Assembly (NCBI GenBank): GCA_027924025.1
Contig: AP026970.1
Span: forward strand, 2,626,501 to 2,690,500
Reading direction: 5' to 3'
Origin: Comamonadaceae bacterium OS-4
Lineage (GTDB): Bacteria; Pseudomonadota; Gammaproteobacteria; Burkholderiales; Burkholderiaceae_C
DNA length: 64,000 bases
Shown here: one piece after another, positions 18,601 through 25,938 of the stretch
Layout of the letters: the number at the start of each line of letters is the position of its first letter
Position numbering within the stretch: the first letter of the stretch is position 1
Position numbers and translations under genes: made by a program
The notes under the pieces: generated by a model
Database searches by the model: none
What the model saw: the letters and a program-made list of their open reading frames with translations, nothing else
Told to the model about the DNA's origin: nothing

Positions 18601-19644
18601 CTAGGCGCCAAGGTCGGACGCGATGCCGAAATTTCATCCGCGCTGGGTCTGGTGCCTGACATGCTGACACTCGGCGACGAGACCTTCATCGCCGACGCGG
18701 TGATGTTGGGCGATGAACACATCGACGGCGGCTGGATGCGGATGCAGCCCACCGTCATCTCCAAACGCAGCTTCGTGGGCAATGGGTCCTACATTCCGGA
18801 TGGCACGGTGTTGCCGGAGAATGTATTGATCGGTGTGCACTCCACGGCTCCTGCCAATGCGCGCATGAAAAACGGAGATACCTGGCTGGGTTCGCCCCCT
18901 TTGCATTTGCCGGCGCGGGAAGAGACTGCCGGCTTTCCTGAATCGCTGACGTTCAAACCGTCGCCGGGTCGCCGTTTGGCGCGGGGGCTGATTGAAGGCT
19001 TCCGGATCGTGGCGCCGCATGCCATTGTGATTTCAGTGGGCTACACCATCGTCCTCAAAGTCATGCCGTATGCGGGTGAGGGATTGTGGTGGACAGTGAT
19101 CGGCTACCTCACACTCTCCGGCCTCCTGTACGGGCTGGGAACTTACCTGTTCGTGGTCGCACTCAAATGGCTGCTGATGGGCCGCTACCGCAAACGCAGC
19201 ACCCCGATGTGGACCTCGTTTGTGTGGCTGTCGGAGGGGGTAACGAACTTGTTTGAAGGCATTGCGGTACCGAATTTCATGCGTTACTTGCGCGGTACCC
19301 CGTGGCTCCCGGTTGCATTCAATGTGCTGGGCTGCCACATCGGCAAAGGCGTGTACCTGGACACGACGGACATCACAGAGTTCGACTGCGTGTACATCGG
19401 CGACTACAGCGAACTCAACGCCCTCACCTGCCCGCAAACCCATTTGTTTGAAGATCGGGTGATGAAGATTGACGAAGTGCGCATCGCAGAACGTGTGTAC
19501 CTCGCACCCCGCAGCGCGGTGCTCTACAGCGCAGAGGTCGGCTCCGGTGCCTGGCTGGGGCCGCTCACTTTGGTGATGAAAGGCGAAACCATTCCCGCGG
19601 CGAGCAAATGGAGTGGCTGCCCGGCGGCGCCCGCGGCAGCCTGA
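15631..19644 (+). CDS. Pls/PosA-type non-ribosomal peptide synthetase
   Basis: A 1337-residue single-module membrane enzyme. Residues about 25-520 form an adenylation domain: TSGSTGKPKG at 179-188, FDMSFEEIW, NTYGPTEATVSA, YRTGDLA, RGFRVELGEIE and ASGKIDRKQL. A carrier domain follows with DLGGHSLFAARL (phosphopantetheine site Ser567). There is no condensation or thioesterase domain. The C-terminal half has about six membrane helices (near 665-700, 865-940, 1130-1180) and three blocks of hexapeptide-like left-handed beta helix, the layout of epsilon-poly-lysine synthetase and relatives (TIGR02353 terminal region). The product, perhaps an isopeptide-linked homo-oligomer of a basic or other amino acid, cannot be deduced with confidence. 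Confidence 0.92.
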   Translation: MPSDSLSPGLEGGHVLRGPDMPELLRPEILADLFEASALRTPQAIALTDGVTSLTYEELNTQADRAANHLLAHGIGGGDMVGLWLPRGIPLLVMQLAIAKTGAAWLPMDADTPADRVWTCLEDAAAKGLISSPDRAASFAAPMEEKGIPLWTPEDLAADTPLLRRSRYSPDHPAYVIYTSGSTGKPKGISITQGSICHFLRSENVRLGVHSADRVYQGFSVAFDMSFEEIWISYLVGATLYVATKEVASDIESLPAVLEREGITVLHAVPTLLGLFNRDIPGLRIINLGGEMCPPALVDRWAGAGRQVFNTYGPTEATVSASLAELHAGEPVTIGQPLPNYGLMVLDVNSTDCLQLVPQGATGELCITGPGVAAGYLGRPDLTAEKFLPNPWSTGAHDQRLYRTGDLACITPDGQVQCLGRTDDQVKIRGFRVELGEIESALCDQPGVAAAAVILRVEDDVEQLIAFLVGDAMQPPALRHALTERLPAYMVPGHFEVLPTMPRLASGKIDRKQLKAQPLRQPAAVNTGSDTPQTPAEDVLFAALGHLFGGQAIRRTADFFTDLGGHSLFAARLASRLRQQPGYAHVTVRDIYQHRTVGAIARAMDAPRADAIQVDTTWLPPGTWQRWRCGLAQTVAIPWLVAMRMGQWLAPFFTYHFFTGEPGDSIPVAIAASVLAYLLATILEFAIAIAGKWLLMGRMKPGSYPLWGFTYYRWWLADRLLEAAPVYLLSGSSMYGWWLRALGAKVGHDVVIGSITLRVPDLLDIGDGCSIGNAVNFENARVEHGLLRIGMISLESNSAVNSYAVLEGNTRLQAWAHLEGQSALRDGQTVPTERVWAGSPARDEGRFDKEAQKPRPTLTRTTQWIEGVYFVIGALLIATLFFLPVFPSFVLIDWIDENELFPWLASNELGWQLLKYFVLAFPAAAVLLVCTALLSAGIRWTVLPRLRPGSWPVHSALYCAKWLVNQIQESSLHVVHGVYATLYAPWWYRLLGAKVGRDAEISSALGLVPDMLTLGDETFIADAVMLGDEHIDGGWMRMQPTVISKRSFVGNGSYIPDGTVLPENVLIGVHSTAPANARMKNGDTWLGSPPLHLPAREETAGFPESLTFKPSPGRRLARGLIEGFRIVAPHAIVISVGYTIVLKVMPYAGEGLWWTVIGYLTLSGLLYGLGTYLFVVALKWLLMGRYRKRSTPMWTSFVWLSEGVTNLFEGIAVPNFMRYLRGTPWLPVAFNVLGCHIGKGVYLDTTDITEFDCVYIGDYSELNALTCPQTHLFEDRVMKIDEVRIAERVYLAPRSAVLYSAEVGSGAWLGPLTLVMKGETIPAASKWSGCPAAPAAA

Positions 19645-19668
19645 AAATCGCCACCGAGAGGGACTGCT

Positions 19669-20274
19669 GTGCGCATTCACCATGGGTACACCGAAGAAGC
19701 TGCGCACGACTTGAGAGCGTCAGGCTGTGCGCTCCATTTTCTCAAGCTCGCCCCTACAACTGCGCGGGAACATGCCCGTGAGTGCGCGCGAGACGCCCTC
19801 AGAGTAAGCCTGCAAGGTTATTTCCGTTGCAGCGCCCGCGCGATCTCCATCACCACAAAGCCGGGCACTGCACCTGTGGTGACGGTAGAGGGCATTCATC
19901 AGGTTTACGCATCCTTCAGCTACGAAGCAGGTTGTGCATTGGTCGCTATCGATGTCCGGGGTCCGGTTGGCACGGATATCGCCCCCATCAACCACCACCC
20001 CGGATGGGGTGAGGAATGTGTGGAGGTAGCCAAAGCCTATTTGCCACCCGGGGTCTGGCAGCACCTCAAGAGCCTGACCACCCGCGCGCGCGCCACGGCA
20101 TTTGCCGAAGCGTGGGCCCTTCATGAGGCGCGGCTCAAGTGCGCAGGTCTGCCTCTGCAGGAATGGACAAGGGACCTCGAAACACCCTTGAAGGAGATCA
20201 ACACCTTTTCCTGGGCTGGAATCACCGGGTTCATGGTCGCCTGTGCGCGTCAAAGAGAGGGGTTGCCGGCCTGA
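19669..20274 (+). CDS. 4'-phosphopantetheinyl transferase family protein
   Basis: A 201-residue protein of the Sfp/Gsp/HetI type, which would load the phosphopantetheine arm on the carrier domain of the synthetase 24 bases upstream. The motifs are divergent: GTDIAPI (Asp103) where GxDxE is usual, and FAEAWALHEARLK where WxxKEAxxK is usual, keeping the key glutamate (Glu153) and final lysine (Lys157). GTG start with GAGAGGG at 19656-19662. The housekeeping AcpS is encoded separately at 23914. Confidence 0.8.
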   Translation: MRIHHGYTEEAAHDLRASGCALHFLKLAPTTAREHARECARDALRVSLQGYFRCSARAISITTKPGTAPVVTVEGIHQVYASFSYEAGCALVAIDVRGPVGTDIAPINHHPGWGEECVEVAKAYLPPGVWQHLKSLTTRARATAFAEAWALHEARLKCAGLPLQEWTRDLETPLKEINTFSWAGITGFMVACARQREGLPA

Positions 20275-20293
20275 GGCGCTAAACTGTTTTCGT

Positions 20294-22240
20294 ATGAAGC
20301 TGCCCAGAACCCTCACCATTTTCCGTGCCATGCTTGTTCCCGCTCTTTTGGGATCGATAGGCATGGCCTTTTCAGGCTCTTCCGATGATTTCGATCTACG
20401 TTCCCGCACCCGCTCGGGCGACAGTGCAGTGCGCTACCAATTGCAGGCTGAGGAACAGATCCAACGAATTTTGGTGACTTTCAAGGATAACTCTGCGCCC
20501 CGGAGTGCGAGTCAGCCCCCTGTGGAGCAACGTATGAAGGACCGCATGTCTTCTGCCGCGTCACAGGCGAGCGCAGGCAAGGTCCTCGGGCTGTCGTACC
20601 TTCGCGCAGTCTCCGGCGGCAGCCATGTGTACCTTACCGATAGGGCACTGGACAGGCCTGCTATGCAGTCCGTGATTCAGGCCTTGGCCCAGGACCCGGC
20701 CATTGAAAGTGTCTCGATCGATGAACGCATGGTTCCCCACGCCTTCAGCCCCAACGACCCGGCATTCGTGAACAACACCCAGTGGCAGCTGAAGGCCCCA
20801 ACCACGGATCTGGGCGCAGCAAACTTTGCAGGCGCGTGGAACCGGGTGACACCCGCTTCTTCGCCGGTCAGCGGGGACAACGTAGTGGTGGCGGTGTTGG
20901 ACTCCGGTTATCGACCTCACGCCGATCTGGCTCCGAACCTCTACGCCGGATACGACTTTATCTCCACGGACCCCGTGGGCCTCTACACCAGCAGTCTGGT
21001 CACCGCGAACGATGGTGACGGCCGGGACAGCAGTGCTTGGGACCCGGGCGACGGAAATACCCTTTCTGCCAACTGCGAACTCAGTAACTCCAGTTGGCAC
21101 GGCACACGCATCGCAGGCATTGTGGCTGCCGTGACCGACAACGCCAGCGGGATGGCCGGGACGGCGTACAAAGCCAAGGTTCTACCCGTGCGCGTACTCG
21201 GGGTATGCGGTGGCTATATCTCCGATGTGGTGGACGCCATGCGCTGGGCGGCCGGAATTGCCGTCAGTGGACTTGCTACCAACCCCAATCCGTCAAAAGT
21301 GATCAACCTGAGCTTGGGCGGCAATGGCAATTGTGATTCGCGCTACCAATCGGCCATCAACGAGGTGCGCGCCACTAAAAAAACCACGGTGGTTGCGTCC
21401 ACCGGCAACGAAGGAAGCAATACCGCCATCACCCAGCCTGCCAACTGCCAAAATGTCATCGCGGTGACTGCGCATCGCGCGGATGGCAGCAGCCCTGCTT
21501 TTGCGAACGTGGGCGCGGGCACCACCATCAGCGCACCCGGAGTCAGCATTTACAGCACCAGCAACACGGGCACCCAAGCGCCGTTGGCGGACACCTTCCA
21601 GAGCGCAAACGGCACCAGCTTTTCGGCCCCCATGGTGAGCAGTGTTGCCGCCATGCTGTACCAGATCAAACCGGGGATCACACCGGATGAGGTGACTTCC
21701 AGGCTCACCAACAGCGTCCGCAGTTTCCCAGTCAGCACCTATTGCAGCGGCAACTACCTGTGTGGTGCAGGCTTGCTGGATGCAGATGCCGCCGTGGCAC
21801 TCACCTTGGCAGATGATGCCCCCTATGCCACCGCATCTGCCAGCCAAAACACGGAGGTGGCCCGAGGCACCACGGTGACCCTGACGGGCATTGCCGGCGT
21901 GGGTGCCAACAGCAACGGGCTGGCCACGGTCGAATGGACCCAGGTGTCCGGCCCGGCCGTTACCATTTCCAATGCAGCGGGGAATGTAGCCACCATACTG
22001 ACCCCCGCCAACTCCAATGACAATAATCTGGTCTTCCGCTTCCGGGCTACCACCCTGGCCCCAGCGGCAAAGACGGCCGATAGCTACGTGGCAATCCGCA
22101 TGGTGTCTGCTCCGGCAGCGTCAACAAGCAGCAGTGGTGGGGGCGGAGGCAGCTTAGAATGGTTGAGCCTTGCATTCTTGGCTACGTTAACGGTCCTGGC
22201 TGGCCTCGGAATGCCCCGTTCCGGCAAAAAGGTGACATAG
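20294..22240 (+). CDS. secreted subtilisin-like (S8) serine protease with GlyGly-CTERM-like tail
   Basis: A 648-residue exported protease. After a signal peptide (about 1-28) and a propeptide (about 45-150) comes the S8 catalytic domain with the triad Asp203 (AVLDSGYRPHADL), His269 (SWHGTRIAGIVA) and Ser442 (NGTSFSAPM), then an Ig-like domain (about 510-610). The C-terminus is SSSGGGGGS, a hydrophobic helix (LEWLSLAFLATLTVLAGLG) and basic residues (RSGKK), the layout of GlyGly-CTERM sorting tails. A rhombosortase gene overlaps it tail to tail. It is 19 bases after the phosphopantetheinyl transferase and may be in the synthetase operon. Confidence 0.92.
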   Translation: MKLPRTLTIFRAMLVPALLGSIGMAFSGSSDDFDLRSRTRSGDSAVRYQLQAEEQIQRILVTFKDNSAPRSASQPPVEQRMKDRMSSAASQASAGKVLGLSYLRAVSGGSHVYLTDRALDRPAMQSVIQALAQDPAIESVSIDERMVPHAFSPNDPAFVNNTQWQLKAPTTDLGAANFAGAWNRVTPASSPVSGDNVVVAVLDSGYRPHADLAPNLYAGYDFISTDPVGLYTSSLVTANDGDGRDSSAWDPGDGNTLSANCELSNSSWHGTRIAGIVAAVTDNASGMAGTAYKAKVLPVRVLGVCGGYISDVVDAMRWAAGIAVSGLATNPNPSKVINLSLGGNGNCDSRYQSAINEVRATKKTTVVASTGNEGSNTAITQPANCQNVIAVTAHRADGSSPAFANVGAGTTISAPGVSIYSTSNTGTQAPLADTFQSANGTSFSAPMVSSVAAMLYQIKPGITPDEVTSRLTNSVRSFPVSTYCSGNYLCGAGLLDADAAVALTLADDAPYATASASQNTEVARGTTVTLTGIAGVGANSNGLATVEWTQVSGPAVTISNAAGNVATILTPANSNDNNLVFRFRATTLAPAAKTADSYVAIRMVSAPAASTSSSGGGGGSLEWLSLAFLATLTVLAGLGMPRSGKKVT

Positions 22241-22714
22241 AGCAGCCACGACGCCGCCTCCGGCGCCAGCGATATGCGCTGGCTGGTACACAGGGAAGCC
22301 CCAAAGCGCAGGGCTGGCCTCCCACCACAGCGCCATCAAAAGCCGCATGGCCAGCCCCAGCCAAAGTGCCAGGGCCATCCACCTTGCCATCGACGATGTG
22401 CGTCGATGTCGAATGGCCAACACCGTGGCCCCACCAGCCGCCCAGCCGTACAAGGCACCTGATGCGCCCGCGTAATAGTCGCAATGGACATCTCCAACGA
22501 CCACCAAGGCGACGCCCAGCACCCCACCGGTCAACGCAAGCACTTGTTGTTGCCACTGCAACCACGGACGAAACAAATTCCACAAAAGGAGCGCCCCGGC
22601 CACATTGGCCAAGGCATGAAAGCTGTTGAAGTGCGCTATCTGGGCACTCAAGGGCAGCCACCACTGACCATCCAGAAATGCCTGGCGGTGATAAATCAGC
22701 GCGGCAAAGTCCAT
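22187..22714 (-). CDS. rrtA: rhombosortase (rhomboid-like intramembrane serine protease)
   Basis: A 175-residue, multi-helix membrane protein with the rhomboid serine in GASGALYGWAAGG (about 91-103) and the histidine in AHIAGAGGGVVAAL near the C-terminus, plus the early GQWWLPLSAQIAHFNSFHALANVAG block. Rhombosortases cleave GlyGly-CTERM tails; the adjacent convergent protease bears such a tail. An in-frame TGA just upstream forbids a longer N-terminus, so it begins directly at the conserved block, without an extra leading helix. Its 3' end overlaps that of the protease by 54 bases, and it starts 20 bases after nagZ. Confidence 0.85.
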   Translation of the reverse strand: MDFAALIYHRQAFLDGQWWLPLSAQIAHFNSFHALANVAGALLLWNLFRPWLQWQQQVLALTGGVLGVALVVVGDVHCDYYAGASGALYGWAAGGATVLAIRHRRTSSMARWMALALWLGLAMRLLMALWWEASPALWGFPVYQPAHIAGAGGGVVAALCHLFAGTGHSEASQDR

Positions 22715-22734
22715 GGCCGGCGCTGTTCAGGGTG

Positions 22735-23838
22735 TCAGGCGATCCAGTCCAGCGCCTGCATGTAGTCGGGGTGGACCATGAGGTCGTCCCACGCCAAAGC
22801 AGGGCTGGCGGGCAGCAGCGCACGGCGGCGGGTTTCGCTCGCTTCGAGCGCTTGCCACTGGCCCTTGAGCTGGGCTTCGGTGAGGCCGTCAATCAACTCG
22901 TCCACCGCTTTGCCACCGCCCTCGGCATTGGCCATGGACTGGTTGCACAGGAGCACCAGGTCGCAACCGGCATTCAGGGCGACCACCGCCGCATCGGTGT
23001 AGCTCACGGTTTTGCCATCGATCAAGCGGGCACCGGCCATGGACAGGTCGTCACTGAAGATGGCGCCGGTAAAGCCCAGTTGGCCGCGCAGAATGTCGTT
23101 CAGCCACACGCTCGAGAAGCCCGCAGGGCGGCTGTCGACCTTGGGGTAAATCACATGGGCTGGCATCACGCTGCTGGTTACGGTGTTGAGCCAGCGGTAC
23201 GGTGCAGCGTCGTCCGCCAGGATGGCTTTGAGGCTGCGCTTGTCCACCGGAATGTCGATGTGCGAGTCGGCTTTCACAAAGCCATGGCCAGGGAAGTGCT
23301 TGCCGCAGTTGGCCATGCCACTTTTTTGCAGGCCGTGCATCAGGCTTTTGGCCAGCATGCTCACCACACGCGGGTCGCGCGCAAAGGCGCGGTCGCCGAT
23401 GACGGAACTCTCGCCGTAGTCGAGGTCCAGCACCGGCGTGAAGCTCATGTCCACACCACAGGCGCGCAACTCGGCTCCCAGCACATAGCCGGTGGCGGTG
23501 GCTGCGTTGGTAGCGTCCAAAGCGCCGGCTTTCTTGGCGGAGGTGGTGGGCACGATGTCACGCATCCACATCTCACCCAAGGCGCGCATGGGCGGCAGGT
23601 GGGTGAAGCCATCGGTCTTGAAACGTTGCACCCGGCCACCTTCATGGTCCACACAGATCAGCAAATCGGCACGCACTTTTTTGATGTCGCGGCACAGGGC
23701 CGTGAGCTGCTCGCGGTTTTGCCAGTTGCGGGCAAACAGAATCATGCCCCCGACCAAGGGGTGCTTCAGGCGCTTGCGGTCTACAGCGGTGAGGCTGGTA
23801 CCGGCGATATCGATGATCAGGGGGGCGTGGAATGTCAT
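22735..23838 (-). CDS. nagZ: beta-N-acetylhexosaminidase NagZ
   Basis: A cytoplasmic GH3 enzyme that removes GlcNAc from recycled cell-wall muropeptides. The 367-residue product has the substrate-binding CVDHEGGRVQRF, the KHFPGHG loop with its general acid/base histidine region, and the nucleophile region IFSDDLSMAGA. ATG at 23838 gives MTFHAPLIIDIAG; an in-frame ATG six codons upstream lies in the repeat. It follows acpS. Confidence 0.96.
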   Translation of the reverse strand: MTFHAPLIIDIAGTSLTAVDRKRLKHPLVGGMILFARNWQNREQLTALCRDIKKVRADLLICVDHEGGRVQRFKTDGFTHLPPMRALGEMWMRDIVPTTSAKKAGALDATNAATATGYVLGAELRACGVDMSFTPVLDLDYGESSVIGDRAFARDPRVVSMLAKSLMHGLQKSGMANCGKHFPGHGFVKADSHIDIPVDKRSLKAILADDAAPYRWLNTVTSSVMPAHVIYPKVDSRPAGFSSVWLNDILRGQLGFTGAIFSDDLSMAGARLIDGKTVSYTDAAVVALNAGCDLVLLCNQSMANAEGGGKAVDELIDGLTEAQLKGQWQALEASETRRRALLPASPALAWDDLMVHPDYMQALDWIA

Positions 23839-23847
23839 GGTGTTTAT

Positions 23848-23906
23848 TGCTATCAATTCAGGAGCTGTTCGCGCATATTCTATGAGCGCCTGCGGCTATT
23901 TTCATG
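23848..23906 (+). repeat. dispersed ~60-bp repeat between acpS and nagZ
   Basis: TGCTATCAATTCAGGAGCTG, TTCGCGCA, a short spacer, GAGCGCCTGCGGC and TATTTTCATGC: the family pattern in full length and intergenic, a good reference copy. The minus-strand nagZ leader and the acpS stop lie on either side. Confidence 0.65.
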
Positions 23907-23913
23907 CATATTT

Positions 23914-24306
23914 TCAGCGGGTTTCCACGACACAGAAGCTGGCGGCATAGTCGGTTTCGTCGGTGACAGTGATGTGGGCCTGCAAGCCCTTGGCTTCAAA
24001 CCATGTCTTCAACTCGCCGTGCAACACGATGACCGGCTTGCCGCTGCGCTCGTTGGCAATTTCGCACAGCTTCCAAGTCATGGGCATGCGCATGCCCAAG
24101 CCGATGGCTTTGCTGAACGACTCCTTGGCACTGAAGCGGGTGGCCAGGTAGCGCAATCCGCGCTCGGGCCAGCGGGCGCTACGGGCCTTCCAGGTGGCCA
24201 GCTCGGCATCGGACAGCACCTTGGCCGCAAATCGCTCGCCATGGCGCTCTACGCTGGCGCGAATGCGGCGCACATCGCAGATGTCAGTGCCAATGCCGTA
24301 AATCAA
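23914..24306 (-). CDS. acpS: holo-[acyl-carrier-protein] synthase
   Basis: AcpS attaches 4'-phosphopantetheine to AcpP. The 130-residue product has the Mg-binding [10 protein letters not shown] and [15 protein letters not shown] motifs. It lies in the usual pdxJ-acpS-nagZ order, nine bases after pdxJ. Confidence 0.96.
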   Translation of the reverse strand: MIYGIGTDICDVRRIRASVERHGERFAAKVLSDAELATWKARSARWPERGLRYLATRFSAKESFSKAIGLGMRMPMTWKLCEIANERSGKPVIVLHGELKTWFEAKGLQAHITVTDETDYAASFCVVETR

Positions 24307-24315
24307 GGCGCGCCT

Positions 24316-25065
24316 TTATTGCCCGAGGCAAGCCAAATAGGCCTTGATGGTGGCGGTGTAGCCCAACTCCAGCGCGTCGGCAACCAGGGCGTGACCGATC
24401 GACACTTCTTGCAAACCGGGTACCTGCTGCGCAAACGCGGCAAGGTTGTCACGGTTCAAATCATGGCCGGCGTTCACACCGAGGCCCGCGTCCAGTGCCG
24501 CTTGGGCAGCGGCGGCAAACCGATCGAGTTGGGCTTGCTGATCCGTGGTGCCCCAGGCGGCGGCAAACGGCTCGGTGTAGAGCTCAATGCGGTCGGCGCC
24601 TACCGCCTTGGCAGCCGCCATGGCCGCCGGGTCTGCATCCATGAATAGGCTGACACGCAGGTTCAGGGCATGGGCTTCGGCAATCAAGGGTTGCAAGCGT
24701 GCAGCATCTGCGGGAAAACTCCAGCCGTGGTCACTGGTGAATTGACCTTCCGAGTCGGGCACAAAGGTCACTTGGTGCACCGGCAGGCCACGTTGGCGCA
24801 GGTCCCGCACACAGTCCATGAGGTTGTGAAACGGGTTCCCTTCGACGTTGAACTCACGATCTGGCCAGGCTTTGAGCAGCTCCGCCAAGTCCAACACGTC
24901 TTGCGGGCGAATGTGGCGCGCATCGGGACGTGGGTGCACCGTGATGCCCGCGGCGCCCGCCTCCAGGCACAAAGTCGCTGCGCGGGTGACGCTGGGAATA
25001 CCGAGGTGGCGGGTGTTGCGTACCAGCGCCACTTTATTCAGGTTGACGGAGAGATGGGTTTTCAT
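24316..25065 (-). CDS. pdxJ: pyridoxine 5'-phosphate synthase
   Basis: PdxJ makes the PLP ring from 1-deoxyxylulose 5-phosphate and 3-amino-2-oxopropyl phosphate. The 249-residue TIM barrel shows [45 protein letters not shown] and [12 protein letters not shown], all family blocks. Its ATG overlaps the recO stop (ATGA). Confidence 0.96.
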   Translation of the reverse strand: MKTHLSVNLNKVALVRNTRHLGIPSVTRAATLCLEAGAAGITVHPRPDARHIRPQDVLDLAELLKAWPDREFNVEGNPFHNLMDCVRDLRQRGLPVHQVTFVPDSEGQFTSDHGWSFPADAARLQPLIAEAHALNLRVSLFMDADPAAMAAAKAVGADRIELYTEPFAAAWGTTDQQAQLDRFAAAAQAALDAGLGVNAGHDLNRDNLAAFAQQVPGLQEVSIGHALVADALELGYTATIKAYLACLGQ

Positions 25066-25811
25066 AGGTTTTGAATATCAATCATCATCTGCCGCGTGCG
25101 CAGCGTCTTGACGCCGCAATGGTAGTGCAGCAGTGCCCGCAACTGGGGCTTAAGTTCAGACATCACCTCGGCGCAAGCCCGCAGCGTGGTGGTGAAGGGG
25201 GCGTCGTCCGCGATCGCATCTTGCAGTGCCACCCACTGGGCTCCGAGCAGGCCGACACGGTCGTCAGGCCCTGCTTGCCGCAATCCGCCCTCAGGCACCA
25301 ACACATAACGCACATCGGCATGCAAAGGCGCCAGCGTCATGGTTTGTGCATCGAGCTGGGGCAGAAAACCCACCTCACGCAGCAACAGCAACTCGAAGGT
25401 CCGCAGGGCCGCCTGCAGCACTTCGTCGTGCTCGCTGGCAATGACGCGGACGACCTGGGCATAGATATCAAACAGCGCGGCATGCGGGTCGTCCCGCGCC
25501 AGCAAGGTGATGAGCAACTCGTTGAGGTAGTAGCCGGACAGTAGAGCATCCCCGGTCGGCATCACATGCCCACCCTGCCACTCTGCGCTGCGCAAAGTGC
25601 GGATCTCGGCATCGCCTCCAAAGGCCACGTGCAAAGGCTGCAGCGGCAGCAGGATGGGGCGGAAACTCGAAGTGGGCTTTTTCGCCCCTTTGGCGACCAA
25701 TGCCACCCGACCGTAGTGGCGGGTGAACACCTCCAGAATCAAGCTGCTCTCGCTCCAGTCGTAGCGATGCAATACAAACGCCGGCTCATCGGCAATACGT
25801 TTGGTCGCCAT
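25062..25811 (-). CDS. recO: DNA repair protein RecO
   Basis: RecO anneals single strands and loads RecA with RecR. The 249-residue protein has the N-terminal OB fold ([35 protein letters not shown]) and a helical C-terminal part ([20 protein letters not shown]). No four-cysteine zinc site is evident. It sits between era and pdxJ, a standard order. Confidence 0.94.
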   Translation of the reverse strand: MATKRIADEPAFVLHRYDWSESSLILEVFTRHYGRVALVAKGAKKPTSSFRPILLPLQPLHVAFGGDAEIRTLRSAEWQGGHVMPTGDALLSGYYLNELLITLLARDDPHAALFDIYAQVVRVIASEHDEVLQAALRTFELLLLREVGFLPQLDAQTMTLAPLHADVRYVLVPEGGLRQAGPDDRVGLLGAQWVALQDAIADDAPFTTTLRACAEVMSELKPQLRALLHYHCGVKTLRTRQMMIDIQNL

Positions 25812-25837
25812 GAATCGTAGGAGTGAGAGGGCCTAAA

Positions 25838-25935
25838 CCCAGCGAACGCCGCGGAGCTGGCTGTGCCAGACTGCAGGCGTTGCCCCCTGCAAGGGGGGTG
25901 GCGAAGCGACACGCAGTGCGCGAAGCCTGGGGGTG
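25838..25935. repeat. REP-like intergenic unit with two stem-loops between era and recO
   Basis: The first hairpin pairs AACGCC (25845-25850) with GGCGTT (25876-25881), with CTGGC/GCCAG nested inside. A second pairs CCCCCT with AGGGGG (25883-25897). A CGAAGCGACACGCAGTGCG stretch follows. This is the only copy in the window; the structure, and memory of similar Comamonadaceae sequences, suggest a dispersed element. Confidence 0.45.
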
Positions 25936-25938
25936 AAT

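Noticed and set aside
22182..22892. 236-residue minus-strand frame as a possible longer rhombosortase
   Set aside because: It is in another frame; rhomboid motifs GASGALYG and AHIAG are read only in the 22187-22714 frame.
22678..24648. 656-residue plus-strand open frame over nagZ, acpS and pdxJ
   Set aside because: It is the antisense shadow of three well-identified minus-strand genes in high-GC sequence, with no family motifs.
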